Shown piece after piece: positions 25,460-34,982 of a stretch of 64,000 nt of DNA. Every line of letters starts with the position of its first letter. The stretch's first letter is position 1. Source of the stretch: Spongiihabitans sp965206355 (GTDB lineage Bacteria; Pseudomonadota; Gammaproteobacteria; Arenicellales; Poriferihabitantaceae); the NCBI GenBank assembly GCA_965206355.1, contig OZ242212.1, positions 1,240,001 to 1,304,000 of the forward strand, read 5' to 3'. The notes under the pieces are model-generated. The model did no database searches and was not told where the DNA came from. It saw only the letters and a program-made list of their open reading frames with translations. Both the position numbers and the translations under genes were made by a program.

Positions 25460-25539
25460 TTTTGTCGGCGAATAACCGGCAGTAATTTCATAATTGTTAA
25501 TTTTATTGTTCGTATTTTTAGAAGCAGATTTTTACAGAG

Positions 25540-26079
25540 ATGACTCGATTACAGGAAAAGTATAAAACCGAAGTTGCACCGCAGCTACAGCAGGCGTTTT
25601 CGTTGAAAAGTGCGATGGAAGTCCCACGAATTACGAAAATCACCTTGAATATGGGGCTGGGTGAAGCGGTCGCCAATAAAAATGTGTTGCAAAGCGCAAC
25701 CAATGATCTTGAGAAAATTACTGGTCAAAAACCAGTTATTACCAAAGCGAAAAAATCCGAAGCGGTTTTCAAAATTCGTGAGGGTTGGCCGATAGGTGCA
25801 AAAGTTACCTTGCGTCGGCAACGTATGTATGAATTTCTGGATCGTTTAATCTCAATCGCTATCCCGAGAATTCGGGATTTTCGAGGGTTGTCTAATAAGT
25901 CATTTGATGGACGTGGCAACTACTCGTTTGGTCTCAAGGAGCAAATCGTATTTCCAGAGATTGACTATGACCATGTCGATGCTTTACGTGGTATGGATGT
26001 TTGTATTACGACTTCTGCAAAAAATGATGAACAGGCGATGGCATTATTGCGTGCCTTTAATTTTCCAATCAAGAGTTAG
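25540..26079 (+). CDS. rplE: 50S ribosomal protein L5
   Basis: 179 residues, normal. Binds 5S rRNA and contacts the P-site tRNA. PRITKITLNMGLGEAV, the ITGQKPVITKAKKSEAVFKI stretch and FGLKEQIVFPEIDYD are conserved. Confidence 0.97.
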   Translation: MTRLQEKYKTEVAPQLQQAFSLKSAMEVPRITKITLNMGLGEAVANKNVLQSATNDLEKITGQKPVITKAKKSEAVFKIREGWPIGAKVTLRRQRMYEFLDRLISIAIPRIRDFRGLSNKSFDGRGNYSFGLKEQIVFPEIDYDHVDALRGMDVCITTSAKNDEQAMALLRAFNFPIKS

Positions 26080-26082
26080 ATT

Positions 26083-26388
26083 ATGGCTAAAAAATCAATG
26101 ATAGCCCGTGAAATTCGGCGCCAAAGGCTAATCACCCTGTATGCTGAAAAAAGAAAGGATTTGGTAAGTAAAATTTCAAACTCTGAAACCAGTTCCGTAG
26201 ATCAATTTCAGGCGATGCTGGATTTACAGAAATTGCCACGGGATTCCAGCCCGATACGGAAACGTAACCGTTGTGCGCTGACCGGTCGTCCAAGAGGCAA
26301 TTACCGAAAATTTGGGTTGTGCAGAAATAAATTGCGAGAAGTCATTATGCGTGGCGAAGCCCCCGGCGTGGTTAAATCCAGTTGGTAA
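26083..26388 (+). CDS. rpsN: 30S ribosomal protein S14 (zinc-free type)
   Basis: 101 residues, the longer proteobacterial S14 without the four-cysteine zinc site. LPRDSSPIRKRNRCALTGRP and YRKFGLCRNKLREV are canonical. Three bases after rplE. Confidence 0.97.
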   Translation: MAKKSMIAREIRRQRLITLYAEKRKDLVSKISNSETSSVDQFQAMLDLQKLPRDSSPIRKRNRCALTGRPRGNYRKFGLCRNKLREVIMRGEAPGVVKSSW

Positions 26389-26498
26389 TTTAGTTAGCAT
26401 TGCAGTTAATAATTCTGACCGAATAATTGTACCGACACGGCTTTTTACCGAAAAAAATAATTTTTTTATTCAAAGAATGTAAATACGAGAAATTACAA

Positions 26499-26894
26499 AT
26501 GAGTATGTCCGATCCCATCGCTGATATGTTGACGCGAATACGAAATGGTTTACAGGCGCATAAGTCAGCCGTGGCAATGCCGTCATCGAAAAGCAAAGTA
26601 GCGATTGCTGAAGTGTTGAAGAAAGAAGGTTACATTAGCGATTATTCGGTTGGCAGTGAAGCTGTCAAAAAGAGTCTGGAAATTCAGTTAAAGTATTTTC
26701 AGGGTGATCCGGTCATTGAAGAAATAAAACGAATTAGTATGCCGAGCTGTCGCGTGTATGCCAGTAAAGATAACCTACCTACCATAAAAAGCGGGTTGGG
26801 AGTCGCCCTGATATCCACTTCCAAAGGCATATTGACGGATCTTTCTGCTCGCCAGCAAGGTGTCGGTGGAGAAGTTATTTGCACCGTATTTTGA
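26499..26894 (+). CDS. rpsH: 30S ribosomal protein S8
   Basis: 131 residues from ATG 26499, matching the family; ATG 26505 is equally possible. S8 binds 16S helix 21 and in E. coli represses the spc genes. SDPIADMLTRIRNGLQAHKS, RVYASKDNLP and STSKGILTDLSARQQGVGGE are canonical. Confidence 0.97.
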   Translation: MSMSDPIADMLTRIRNGLQAHKSAVAMPSSKSKVAIAEVLKKEGYISDYSVGSEAVKKSLEIQLKYFQGDPVIEEIKRISMPSCRVYASKDNLPTIKSGLGVALISTSKGILTDLSARQQGVGGEVICTVF

Positions 26895-26934
26895 TAACGA
26901 CACAGCTCGATAATTAAAGAACAAGATAACCAAA

Positions 26935-27480
26935 ATGTCACGAATTGCAAAAACACCGATTACTGTGCCGTCTGGCGTTGAAGTCAAAATCAACAACCGG
27001 ACAGTAACGGCAAAGGGCTCCAAAGGCGAGTTGAGCTTTATACTGCCGCACGGCATAGAGTTGCGACAGAACGATGCGTTGCTAACCGTGCAAGTTGCTG
27101 AATGCAAGGAAAAAGCCAGCAAGCATACACGCTCGATGTCGGGCACAACCCGAGCTATCCTTAATAATCTGGTTGCCGGGGTCTCTGTCGGCTTTGAGCT
27201 AAAACTAGCCATAACTGGTGTCGGTTATCGGGCGCAGGCGCAGGCTAATAAACTTAATTTGAGTTTAGGTTTTTCTCATCCAGTTGTCTATCAATTGCCA
27301 GAGGGAATAACCGCAGAGACTCCAACCCAAACTGAAATTATATTACGCGGTATTGACAAACAGGTGCTCGGACAGGCCGCTGCAGAAATAAGAAGTTATC
27401 GTCCACCTGAACCTTATAAAGGCAAGGGAATACGTTACTTTGATGAGCATATCGTCAGAAAACAGGCGAAGAAGAAATAA
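26935..27480 (+). CDS. rplF: 50S ribosomal protein L6
   Basis: 181 residues, slightly above the usual ~177. Two-domain protein near the GTPase-associated centre. SRIAKTPITVPSGVEVKINN and the C-terminal PEPYKGKGIRYFDEHIVRK are canonical. Confidence 0.97.
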   Translation: MSRIAKTPITVPSGVEVKINNRTVTAKGSKGELSFILPHGIELRQNDALLTVQVAECKEKASKHTRSMSGTTRAILNNLVAGVSVGFELKLAITGVGYRAQAQANKLNLSLGFSHPVVYQLPEGITAETPTQTEIILRGIDKQVLGQAAAEIRSYRPPEPYKGKGIRYFDEHIVRKQAKKK

Positions 27481-27521
27481 TTTTCAAGCAACAATAAAGA
27501 GACATTAACAAGATTGGGAAC

Positions 27522-27878
27522 ATGCTAAATAAAAATAACGCGAGACTGAGGCGGGCAAGAAAAAGCAGGGGCAAAATTGCCCGACTGGGGGCCATACGAT
27601 TGTCGGTGCATCGTACACCGCGTCATTTTTATGCGCAAATTTTCGATCAGACTGGTGAGAAGGTTTTAGCATCGGCTTCTACGCTGGATACGGAATTGCG
27701 TAAACAATTAAAGAGTAGCGGTAACCGTGATGCCGCAATAGCGGTTGGTGAAATGATAGCGAAAAAGGCAAGTGCTGCGGGAATAGAGAAAGTTGCATTT
27801 GACCGCTCTGGATATTTGTACCACGGTCGGCTTCAGGCGTTTGCAGATGCTGCGCGTGAGTACGGGCTCAAATTTTAA
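27522..27878 (+). CDS. rplR: 50S ribosomal protein L18
   Basis: 118 residues, normal. 5S rRNA-binding protein. RLSVHRTPRHFYAQIFDQTG, ASASTLDTELR, and VAFDRSGYLYHGRLQAFADA followed by AREYGLKF are clear. Confidence 0.97.
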   Translation: MLNKNNARLRRARKSRGKIARLGAIRLSVHRTPRHFYAQIFDQTGEKVLASASTLDTELRKQLKSSGNRDAAIAVGEMIAKKASAAGIEKVAFDRSGYLYHGRLQAFADAAREYGLKF

Positions 27879-27894
27879 TTATAGAAGATTCTAA

Positions 27895-28404
27895 ATGGCT
27901 AAAGTAAGAGAACGCGATAACGCCCGCAAAGATAATTATCAGGAACAACTGATAGGTATCAGGCGTGTTTCAAAGGTTGTAAAAGGGGGCCGAATATTTG
28001 GTTTTTCTGCGCTGACTGTAGTCGGTGACGGAGAGGGTCGTGTTGGAATGGGAAGAGGCAAGGCGCGTGAAGTACCTATCGCGGTACAGAAAGCGATGGA
28101 TGATGCCCGTCGAAATATGTTCAAGGTGCAGATGAAAGGCGATACCTTGCAGTATCCGATGATTGGACGACACGGTTCGGCGCGTGTTGTATTACGGCCT
28201 GCCACTGAGGGTACGGGCATAATTGCCGGCGGCACTATGCGCGCAGTTTTTGAAGTGGTGGGCATACAAAATGTGCTGACCAAAGTTATCGGCACCACGA
28301 ATGCGGTTAATGTCACCCGCGCCACTATTTCTGCCCTCAAGGGCATGCGTAGTGCTAGTTATATCGCGGCAAAACGTGGCAAAGACTTAAAAAACCTGCG
28401 CTAG
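27895..28404 (+). CDS. rpsE: 30S ribosomal protein S5
   Basis: 169 residues, normal. Accuracy and mRNA-entry protein. VSKVVKGGRIFGFSALTVVG, DGEGRVGMGRGKAREVPIAV and GTGIIAGGTMRAVFEVVGIQ are conserved. Confidence 0.97.
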   Translation: MAKVRERDNARKDNYQEQLIGIRRVSKVVKGGRIFGFSALTVVGDGEGRVGMGRGKAREVPIAVQKAMDDARRNMFKVQMKGDTLQYPMIGRHGSARVVLRPATEGTGIIAGGTMRAVFEVVGIQNVLTKVIGTTNAVNVTRATISALKGMRSASYIAAKRGKDLKNLR

Positions 28405-28473
28405 CATATTCAATCAATAAGCCCGAGTAATCCTGAGTAATCCCGATCAATCAAAAAGCAATATAGAAAGGCA

Positions 28474-28662
28474 ATGGCGGAGAAAACCTTGAAAGTAACC
28501 CTGACGCGCAGTATTCATGGTCGTCTTAAAAAACATCAGGCCTGTGTGCGTGGTTTGGGATTGCGTCGTATGCACCATACTGTTGAAGTGATTGATACGC
28601 CGCAGAATCGCGGTATGATCAATAAAGTCAGTTATATGGTTAAGTGTGAAGAAGTTAATTAA
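28474..28662 (+). CDS. rpmD: 50S ribosomal protein L30
   Basis: 62 residues, normal. LKVTLTRSIHGRLKKHQACV, RGLGLRRMHHTVEVIDTPQN and RGMINKVSYMVK match L30. Present in its usual place between rpsE and rplO. Confidence 0.96.
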   Translation: MAEKTLKVTLTRSIHGRLKKHQACVRGLGLRRMHHTVEVIDTPQNRGMINKVSYMVKCEEVN

Positions 28663-28773
28663 ACATTGCCATATAGAAAAGCAGACCGAAAACCGGCAAA
28701 GACAACCCAGAAAGATAACAAGAGAGATAACAATAGTGGCACTAATAGCCTGTTCAAAACCGTATTTTAGATT

Positions 28774-29217
28774 ATGTCATCACTTAGATTAAATAACATC
28801 AAGCCGGCATCGGCTTCCAAAACTGCTGTCAAACGGGTTGGTCGTGGACCCGGTTCCGGGACTGGAAAAACCGCTGGCAGAGGCACTAAAGGACAGAAAT
28901 CTCGCTCTGGTGGTTACCACAAGGTTGGGTTTGAAGGTGGTCAAATGCCCTTGCAACGGCGCTTGCCGAAACGTGGTTTTCGTTCCCGAGTGAATGTTCA
29001 TGCCGCTGAAATTCGCTTAAACGAATTAGCCAAAGTGGAAGGTGATGTGGTGGATATATCCGCTTTGCAAAAAGCGGGTGTTATCGGACTGCACATCAAC
29101 CGTGCCAAAGCGATACTGTCTGGCGAGATTGTCCGTGCAGTCACCTTGAAGGGAATTGGTGCGACTAAGGGTGCGCGAGCGGCTATCGAAAAAGCGGGTG
29201 GCAGTGTTGCGGAATAA
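28774..29217 (+). CDS. rplO: 50S ribosomal protein L15
   Basis: 147 residues, normal. RLNNIKPASASKTAVKRVGR, the glycine-rich GRGPGSGTGKTAGRGTKGQK, GFEGGQMPLQRRLPKRGF and INRAKAILSGEI are canonical. Late-assembly 23S binder. Confidence 0.97.
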   Translation: MSSLRLNNIKPASASKTAVKRVGRGPGSGTGKTAGRGTKGQKSRSGGYHKVGFEGGQMPLQRRLPKRGFRSRVNVHAAEIRLNELAKVEGDVVDISALQKAGVIGLHINRAKAILSGEIVRAVTLKGIGATKGARAAIEKAGGSVAE

Positions 29218-29255
29218 GTCGATGAATCAAATAATTAGACAACAGGGACAACATC

Positions 29256-30593
29256 ATGGCTAATCCCGGATTTTCCGAGTCGGGTATGTTCGGCAACTTG
29301 TCCGAACTTAAACAGCGCATCTTGTTTTTAGCGGGGGCGTTGCTGGTTTTCCGTTTGGGTACGCATGTTCCAGTGCCAGGCGTTGATCCTGCTGCTATTG
29401 CAGCACTGTTTGAACAAACCAAAGGCTCTATTGTTGATATATTCAATATGTTTTCTGGCGGCGCATTGAGTCGCTTATCTATTTTTGCGTTAGGTGTTAT
29501 GCCCTACATATCCGCGTCTATCATTATGCAAATGATGACAGTGGTCGTTCCACAACTGGAGCAATTGAAAAAAGAGGGTGAAGCAGGACGGCGAAAAATT
29601 ACCCAATATACCCGATACTTCACCGTGGTGCTGGCGTTATTTCAGGGTATGGGTATTTCTGTTGCAATCGAAAGTCAGCAAGTGGCAGGTAGTCCGGTTA
29701 TTTTGATTCCCGGCGTAGGGTTTAAGATTGTTACCGCGGCAACCCTGTGTGCCGGCACTATGTTTTTGGTTTGGCTGGGCGAGCAAATTACTGAACGTGG
29801 GATCGGTAACGGTATTTCACTATTGATTTTCGCATCAATCGTTTCTGGATTGCCTTCGGCAGTAGCTGGCACGTTAGAGCTTGCCCGAACCGGGGCACTG
29901 TCTGGTGGCATTGTTTTACTGCTGTTTATCGGTGCCATCGCCGTAACTTTTTTTGTGGTATTCGTTGAACGCGGGCAGCGTAGAATTACCGTGAATTATG
30001 CAAAAAGACAACAGGGACGAAAAATGATGGCGGGTCAAAGCAGTCATTTACCGTTTAAGTTGAATATGGCGGGGGTAATACCACCGATTTTCGCCTCCAG
30101 TCTGATTCTGTTTCCGGCAAGTATTGGTAGCTGGTTTGGGCAGGCTGAGGGCATGGGTTGGTTGACCGATATTTCAACTAAACTGCAACCGGGTGAGCCG
30201 ATATATACGATGTTTTATGGTGGAATGATTGTTTTCTTCTGCTTTTTTTACACGGCACTGGTATTTAATCCCAGTGAAATTGCAGATAACTTGAAAAAAT
30301 CAGGGGCGTTTATTCCGGGAATTCGACCCGGTGCACAGAGTGCCAAATATATTGATAACGTGGTTTCTAAACTCACTATGGTGGGTGCGATTTATATTAC
30401 ATTTGTTTGTTTGATTCCAGAATTTCTGATTGTTAAATGGAGTGTGCCATTTTATTTTGGGGGGACTTCATTGTTGATTATTGTGGTGGTGACTATGGAT
30501 CTGATTTCGCAGGTGCAATCCCACATGATGTCACGGCAGTATGAGAGTATTATGAAGAAATCACCGTTCTCCAAACAGCAGGGTATACGTTAG
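29256..30593 (+). CDS. secY: Preprotein translocase subunit SecY
   Basis: 445-residue channel of the SecYEG translocon with ten membrane segments. ELKQRILFLAGALLVFRLGT begins TM1, FNMFSGGALSRLSIFALGVM is the plug region, and GERGIG-type TERGIGNGISLLIF and RRITVNYAKRQQGRKM form conserved cytoplasmic loops. It lies between rplO and rpmJ as in other proteobacteria. Confidence 0.97.
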   Translation: MANPGFSESGMFGNLSELKQRILFLAGALLVFRLGTHVPVPGVDPAAIAALFEQTKGSIVDIFNMFSGGALSRLSIFALGVMPYISASIIMQMMTVVVPQLEQLKKEGEAGRRKITQYTRYFTVVLALFQGMGISVAIESQQVAGSPVILIPGVGFKIVTAATLCAGTMFLVWLGEQITERGIGNGISLLIFASIVSGLPSAVAGTLELARTGALSGGIVLLLFIGAIAVTFFVVFVERGQRRITVNYAKRQQGRKMMAGQSSHLPFKLNMAGVIPPIFASSLILFPASIGSWFGQAEGMGWLTDISTKLQPGEPIYTMFYGGMIVFFCFFYTALVFNPSEIADNLKKSGAFIPGIRPGAQSAKYIDNVVSKLTMVGAIYITFVCLIPEFLIVKWSVPFYFGGTSLLIIVVVTMDLISQVQSHMMSRQYESIMKKSPFSKQQGIR

Positions 30594-30644
30594 TTGAGCC
30601 GGAGCAGAGTAGAACAGGGGTAAACCATTAAAGAGATTTGAAAG

Positions 30645-30758
30645 ATGAAAGTACGCGCATCGGTTAAAAAAATTTGTAGAAACTGTAAGATTGTTCGGCG
30701 GAATCGGGTGGTTCGTGTGATTTGCACTGACCCAAGACATAAACAACGTCAAGGTTGA
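30645..30758 (+). CDS. rpmJ: 50S ribosomal protein L36 (zinc-type)
   Basis: 37 residues, MKVRASVKKICRNCKIVRRN then VVRVICTDPRHKQRQG. Cys11, Cys14, Cys27 and His32 form the zinc ribbon of the C+ type, so it is the zinc-dependent form. The position directly after secY is standard. Confidence 0.96.
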   Translation: MKVRASVKKICRNCKIVRRNRVVRVICTDPRHKQRQG

Positions 30759-30834
30759 TAACGGTTAGAAAGGGGTATGTCTATGGAAGCCTCGATGATA
30801 ATCTCTCAATGACACTTTCCCTATGATAATTGGA

Positions 30835-30863
30835 TTGATGAGCAGGGTTTATTCTGATAGAAT
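30835..30863 (+). promoter_or_regulatory. Putative sigma-70 promoter before rpsM
   Basis: TTGATG (30835-30840), a 17-base spacer, and TAGAAT (30858-30863), in the only sizeable gap (about 190 bases) between rpmJ and rpsM. It would allow the alpha genes to be transcribed apart from spc. The same -10 hexamer occurs in the rpsL promoter. Confidence 0.6.
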
Positions 30864-30952
30864 GTTCGCCCTTCTTATTCGGGTGCGCAAGCGTTTATTG
30901 ACTTTGGTATTGCCTCTTTGTGTTAGGGGCGCATTTAATTAGAGACTAAAAT

Positions 30953-31309
30953 ATGGCACGTATCGCTGGAATCAATATTCCAAACCATAAACATATTGAG
31001 CTGGGACTGACCACGATATACGGTATCGGTCGCCATACTGCACAGAAAATTTGTGATGCGACTGGCATCAAACGCTCCATTAAGGTTCAAGATATTGATG
31101 AATCTCAAGCAGAAAAACTGCGTAGCGAAATCGCTAAATATGAAATTGAAGGGGACCTCAGAAGGGAGATCTCAATGAATATTAAACGTCTGATGGATCT
31201 GGGTTGTTATCGAGGTCTGCGACATCGAAGAGGGCTGCCTGTTAATGGTCAGCGCACTAAAACAAATGCACGCACTCGTAAAGGGCCGATTCGTCCTATC
31301 AAAAGATAA
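30953..31309 (+). CDS. rpsM: 30S ribosomal protein S13
   Basis: 118 residues, normal. Head protein bridging to the 50S subunit. MARIAGINIPNHKHIELGLT, YGIGRHTAQKICDATGI and GCYRGLRHRRGLPVNGQRTK are canonical. Confidence 0.97.
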   Translation: MARIAGINIPNHKHIELGLTTIYGIGRHTAQKICDATGIKRSIKVQDIDESQAEKLRSEIAKYEIEGDLRREISMNIKRLMDLGCYRGLRHRRGLPVNGQRTKTNARTRKGPIRPIKR

Positions 31310-31354
31310 GCGATCTGATACGCACGAGCTAACCAGCATAAAGAAATAATATTT

Positions 31355-31750
31355 ATGGCAAAATCAAGTACAAGCAGCAAGAGCAAAGCGAAAGTCAGAA
31401 AGAATGTGACTGAGGGTGTCGCGCATATTCATGCCACATTCAACAACACTATCGTTACCATTTCAGACCGTCATGGCGACACATTGTGTTGGGCATCGGC
31501 AGGTAATTCAGGATTTAAGGGTTCGCGAAAGAGTACACCGTTTGCCGCCCAAACGGCTGCGGAGACTTGTGGCAGACGCGCACAGGAAATGGGTGTCAAA
31601 CAACTTGAGGTGAGAATCAAAGGGCCAGGTCCAGGACGAGAATCCGCAGTTCGCGCACTAAATGGGCTTGGGCTGGAAATTCATTCAATTTCTGATATTA
31701 CACCCATTCCACACAATGGCTGTCGTCCGCCTAAACGGCGACGTGTTTAG
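31355..31750 (+). CDS. rpsK: 30S ribosomal protein S11
   Basis: 131 residues, normal. Platform protein contacting mRNA in the E site. GVAHIHATFNNTIVTISDRH, SAGNSGFKGSRKSTPFAAQ and DITPIPHNGCRPPKRRRV are canonical. Confidence 0.97.
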   Translation: MAKSSTSSKSKAKVRKNVTEGVAHIHATFNNTIVTISDRHGDTLCWASAGNSGFKGSRKSTPFAAQTAAETCGRRAQEMGVKQLEVRIKGPGPGRESAVRALNGLGLEIHSISDITPIPHNGCRPPKRRRV

Positions 31751-31797
31751 CCGCTATTAACCACAACAGCATTCAGATAACCGCAGGTAATACTTAT

Positions 31798-32421
31798 ATG
31801 GCAAGATATACAGGTCCAACTTGTAAACTGGCTCGACGTGAAGGCACTGACTTATTTCTAAAAAGTCCAGCTCGCACCATTGACTCCAAGTGTAAGTTTG
31901 ATCGTCCTCCGGGTATGAAAACCGCAGGGCGACGTCCTCGAAACACGGTTTACGGGACACAATTACGTGAGAAACAAAAATTACGCCGAATGTATGGCGT
32001 GTTTGAAAAACAATTTGGTAACTACTACAAAGAGGCGGCGCGTGTTCCGGGTTCTACTGGACTTAACTTATTGCAGTTATTGGAGAGCCGATTGGATAAT
32101 GTCGTTTATCGACTGGGTTTCGGTGTTACTCGTGCGGAGGCGCGTCAGTTAGTTAGCCATAAAAGTATTATGGTCAATGGCAAGAAAGTCAATATTGCGT
32201 CTTACCAAGTGCAACCCGGCGACGAAATTGAAGTCATAGAAAAGTGTAAGAAACAGCTACGCATAACATCGGCATTAGAAATTGCGCAACAGATCGGATT
32301 CGTCCCCTGGGTTGAAGTTGATGTTAAAGCTGTTAAGGGCGGTTATAGATCACTCCCAGAGCGCGCTGAATTATCACCCGATATCAATGAAGCCTTGGTG
32401 GTTGCGCTGTACTCCAAATAA
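31798..32421 (+). CDS. rpsD: 30S ribosomal protein S4
   Basis: 207 residues, normal. Nucleates 16S assembly and in E. coli represses the alpha operon. MARYTGPTCKLARREGTDLF, then the S4 RNA-binding domain RLDNVVYRLGFGVTRAEARQ with LVSHKSIMVNGKKVNIASY. No zinc-finger cysteines are present, as is usual in proteobacteria. Confidence 0.97.
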   Translation: MARYTGPTCKLARREGTDLFLKSPARTIDSKCKFDRPPGMKTAGRRPRNTVYGTQLREKQKLRRMYGVFEKQFGNYYKEAARVPGSTGLNLLQLLESRLDNVVYRLGFGVTRAEARQLVSHKSIMVNGKKVNIASYQVQPGDEIEVIEKCKKQLRITSALEIAQQIGFVPWVEVDVKAVKGGYRSLPERAELSPDINEALVVALYSK

Positions 32422-32500
32422 GCAGGTATTTTTAGTCGGCAAGTTTATCTGACCGATTTTTTTTATTTTTAACTTCGTCTCAAAATTGCGAGGAAAACAG

Positions 32501-33526
32501 ATGCAGGATCCCACTGTCGAATTTCTTAGACCACGTTTAGTGGAAGCTAAAACTATCGACAAATATCATTCAAAAATTACCATTGAGCCACTGGAGCGGG
32601 GATTTGGTCATACTCTCGGCAATGCGTTGCGCCGTATCATGCTATCTTCAATGCCGGGCTGTGCGGTTACTGAAGTTCGTATTGAAGGGGTATTGCATGA
32701 ATACTCCACGCTTGCAGGCGTACAGGAGGATGTCATAGACATTCTGATGAACCTGAAATCCCTACCGCTCATCATACACAATCGAGACGAAGCGGTGGTC
32801 ACCTTGTCCAAAAAAGGTGCTGGTGTGGTGACTGCGGATGATATTGAATTGACTGATGATGTTGAATTAGTTGATCCGAGCCATCATATTGCCACGCTTT
32901 CCAAAGACGGTAACCTTGATATGGAGCTTACTATTCGCAGGGGACGAGGTTATGAAACGGCTGAAACTCGATTAAAAGATACTGATGAAACCCGATCTGT
33001 CGGGGTTATTCATCTGGATGCCTCATTTAGCCCAATCAACAAAATTGCCTATCTGGTTGAAGATGCTCGGGTTGAGCAATTAACTGATCTCGATCGGTTG
33101 GTGCTGGAAATTGAGTCAAATGGCTCGATTGATCCTGACGTGGCAGTCAGGCGGGCAGCAACGATATTGCACGATCAGATTTCAGTATTTGTGAATCTTG
33201 AAGATTCGATGGTGCAAAGCCAGATTGTTGAGGAACCTGAAATTGATCCACCGTTGTTGAAGCCTGTTGACGATCTTGAGCTGACAGTTCGATCTGCAAA
33301 TTGTCTGAAAGCTGAAAATATTTATTACATTGGTGATTTGGTTCAATACACCGAGACTGAATTATTGAAAACACCTAACTTGGGTAAAAAATCTCTGACC
33401 GAGATCAAGGACGTGCTGGCACAACGAAACCTGATATTAGGGGTTACGGTTGAAAACTGGCCACCTGCTTCATTGGTTAAAGAAGATGAAAACTCGCCTC
33501 TGGGGCTACCCCGCAGAACCAATTAA
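32501..33526 (+). CDS. rpoA: RNA polymerase alpha subunit
   Basis: 341 residues. The N-terminal assembly domain carries ITIEPLERGFGHTLGNALRR near residue 27, and the C-terminal domain carries LELTVRSANCLKAENIYYIG and LGKKSLTEIKDVL, which bind UP elements and activators. GCGAGGA lies seven bases before ATG 32501; a TTG at 32486 would swallow that site. Confidence 0.97.
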   Translation: MQDPTVEFLRPRLVEAKTIDKYHSKITIEPLERGFGHTLGNALRRIMLSSMPGCAVTEVRIEGVLHEYSTLAGVQEDVIDILMNLKSLPLIIHNRDEAVVTLSKKGAGVVTADDIELTDDVELVDPSHHIATLSKDGNLDMELTIRRGRGYETAETRLKDTDETRSVGVIHLDASFSPINKIAYLVEDARVEQLTDLDRLVLEIESNGSIDPDVAVRRAATILHDQISVFVNLEDSMVQSQIVEEPEIDPPLLKPVDDLELTVRSANCLKAENIYYIGDLVQYTETELLKTPNLGKKSLTEIKDVLAQRNLILGVTVENWPPASLVKEDENSPLGLPRRTN

Positions 33527-33548
33527 AGAATATTCTGGAATTTCAAAG

Positions 33549-33935
33549 ATGCGACATAAAAAAGCCGGACGTAGCCTGAGCCGCACATCCTCTCATCGAA
33601 AAGCCATGTTTCGTAATATGACTAATTCATTGTTTTTGCATGAACAAATCAAGACCACATTAGCCAAAGCTAAAGAGCTTAGAAGATTTGCTGAACCGAT
33701 GATTACCTTATCTAAAATAACCAGTCTTGCCAATCGTCGTCGGGCGTTTGCAAAGCTGCGTGATCGTGATGTGGTTGGGAAATTATTCGATGAGCTGGGC
33801 CCCCGTTTCAAAGATCGTTCTGGCGGCTACTTGCGCATTTTGAAATACGGATTCCGAGCCGGCGATAATGCACCGATGGCGTATGTGCAATTAGTCGATC
33901 ACACGCCGGATGAAACGGATAGCGAAGAAGATTAG
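33549..33935 (+). CDS. rplQ: 50S ribosomal protein L17
   Basis: 128 residues from ATG 33549, the family length. MRHKKAGRSLSRTSSHRKAM and LFLHEQIKTTLAKAKELRRF are canonical. L17 rims the tunnel exit. Last gene of the alpha block. No strong terminator is visible in the ~250 bases after it. Confidence 0.97.
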   Translation: MRHKKAGRSLSRTSSHRKAMFRNMTNSLFLHEQIKTTLAKAKELRRFAEPMITLSKITSLANRRRAFAKLRDRDVVGKLFDELGPRFKDRSGGYLRILKYGFRAGDNAPMAYVQLVDHTPDETDSEED

Positions 33936-34190
33936 GGTCAATTCACTAATCTGCTGCCCACAGTTACAACCTGATGCCAACAATCGCTAAACAGGATTAG
34001 CGGATAGCTGTCGCTCGGCAGCAAAAAGATGACTTTCCTTGTCGCTGGATGACCAATTTACCAGTCCACCAATCTGATTACGTTTTGGAGTCAGTAAGGG
34101 CACAAAAACACCAAAAATTGCAACACGAATGTTCGTGTCTTTTAGGGTTAATTCTGTCAACACAATTTGCAGGGATAACTTCAATGTCTG

Positions 34191-34859
34191 ATGTTGCTGA
34201 AAATATCTGAAGGTGTCGCTATAAAGAACAAAAAACCCAAGAATAAAAAATCCAGAAATTGGCTGGCCAAGCAAAATCGTGATCAGTTTGTCAGGCAGGC
34301 GCGTAGTCAAGGGTTAAGAGCGCGTGCTGTTTTCAAACTTGAGCAAATTGATCAAAAGTATAGATTGATTAAGCCCGACTCAAAAATAGTTGATCTCGGT
34401 TCAGCACCAGGAAGCTGGTCACAGTATGCGGCTTCCAGAGTCATCGGCAATGCACAAATTGTTGCTGTTGATCTGTTATCAATGAAAGAAATTGCCAAAG
34501 TGCAGTTTATTCAGGGTAATTTTTCTAATGCCGACATCCACGGACAGGTTCTTGATTGTTTCAAGGTAGGTAAAATTGACCTTGTTTTATCGGATATGGC
34601 CCCCAATATCACAGGTATAAGTATCACCGATCAGGCGAATGCCACACAGCTACAGGATTCGATATTGACTTTTTGCCTGAAAGCATTGAATTTACATGGT
34701 AATTTACTGACTAAACTGTTTGAAGGCGAGTCTGTCGGTGATGTCCGAAAAAGGTTTGTCGCACATTTTGATCGAATACAAATGATTAAACCAGAAGCCT
34801 CTCGATCCGAATCAAGAGAAGTTTATCTGCTGGCGCGTGGCTTCAGGAAAGCGGATTGA
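34191..34859 (+). CDS. rlmE: 23S rRNA 2'-O-methyltransferase RlmE (FtsJ/RrmJ)
   Basis: 222-residue SAM enzyme methylating U2552 in the A loop of 23S rRNA. SRNWLAKQNRDQFVRQARSQ then RARAVFKLEQIDQKY (catalytic lysine), motif I VDLGSAPGSWSQYAA, DLVLSDMAPNITG with the catalytic aspartate, LTKLFEGE (lysine) and SRSESREVYLLARG (glutamate) make the K-D-K-E set. The start is uncertain: several in-frame options lie in the first 15 codons. It sits next to ftsH as in E. coli. Confidence 0.93.
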   Translation: MLLKISEGVAIKNKKPKNKKSRNWLAKQNRDQFVRQARSQGLRARAVFKLEQIDQKYRLIKPDSKIVDLGSAPGSWSQYAASRVIGNAQIVAVDLLSMKEIAKVQFIQGNFSNADIHGQVLDCFKVGKIDLVLSDMAPNITGISITDQANATQLQDSILTFCLKALNLHGNLLTKLFEGESVGDVRKRFVAHFDRIQMIKPEASRSESREVYLLARGFRKAD

Positions 34860-34914
34860 TTATTGCCGTTTTCCGGAATTGATGTTGCGACAGAAGCTTT
34901 TTCGACAGATGCTG

Positions 34915-34920
34915 TATAAT
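34915..34920 (+). promoter_or_regulatory. Possible -10 box of ftsH
   Basis: Perfect TATAAT preceded by TG, 63 bases before the ftsH start codon. No good -35 at 17 bases (AGAAGC), so only the -10 supports it. Confidence 0.35.
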
Positions 34921-34982
34921 CAGTACTGAATTTTTTAATAATTCTTACGCAGTTTTTAATAGTTCATTATGGAGCGTTTAAT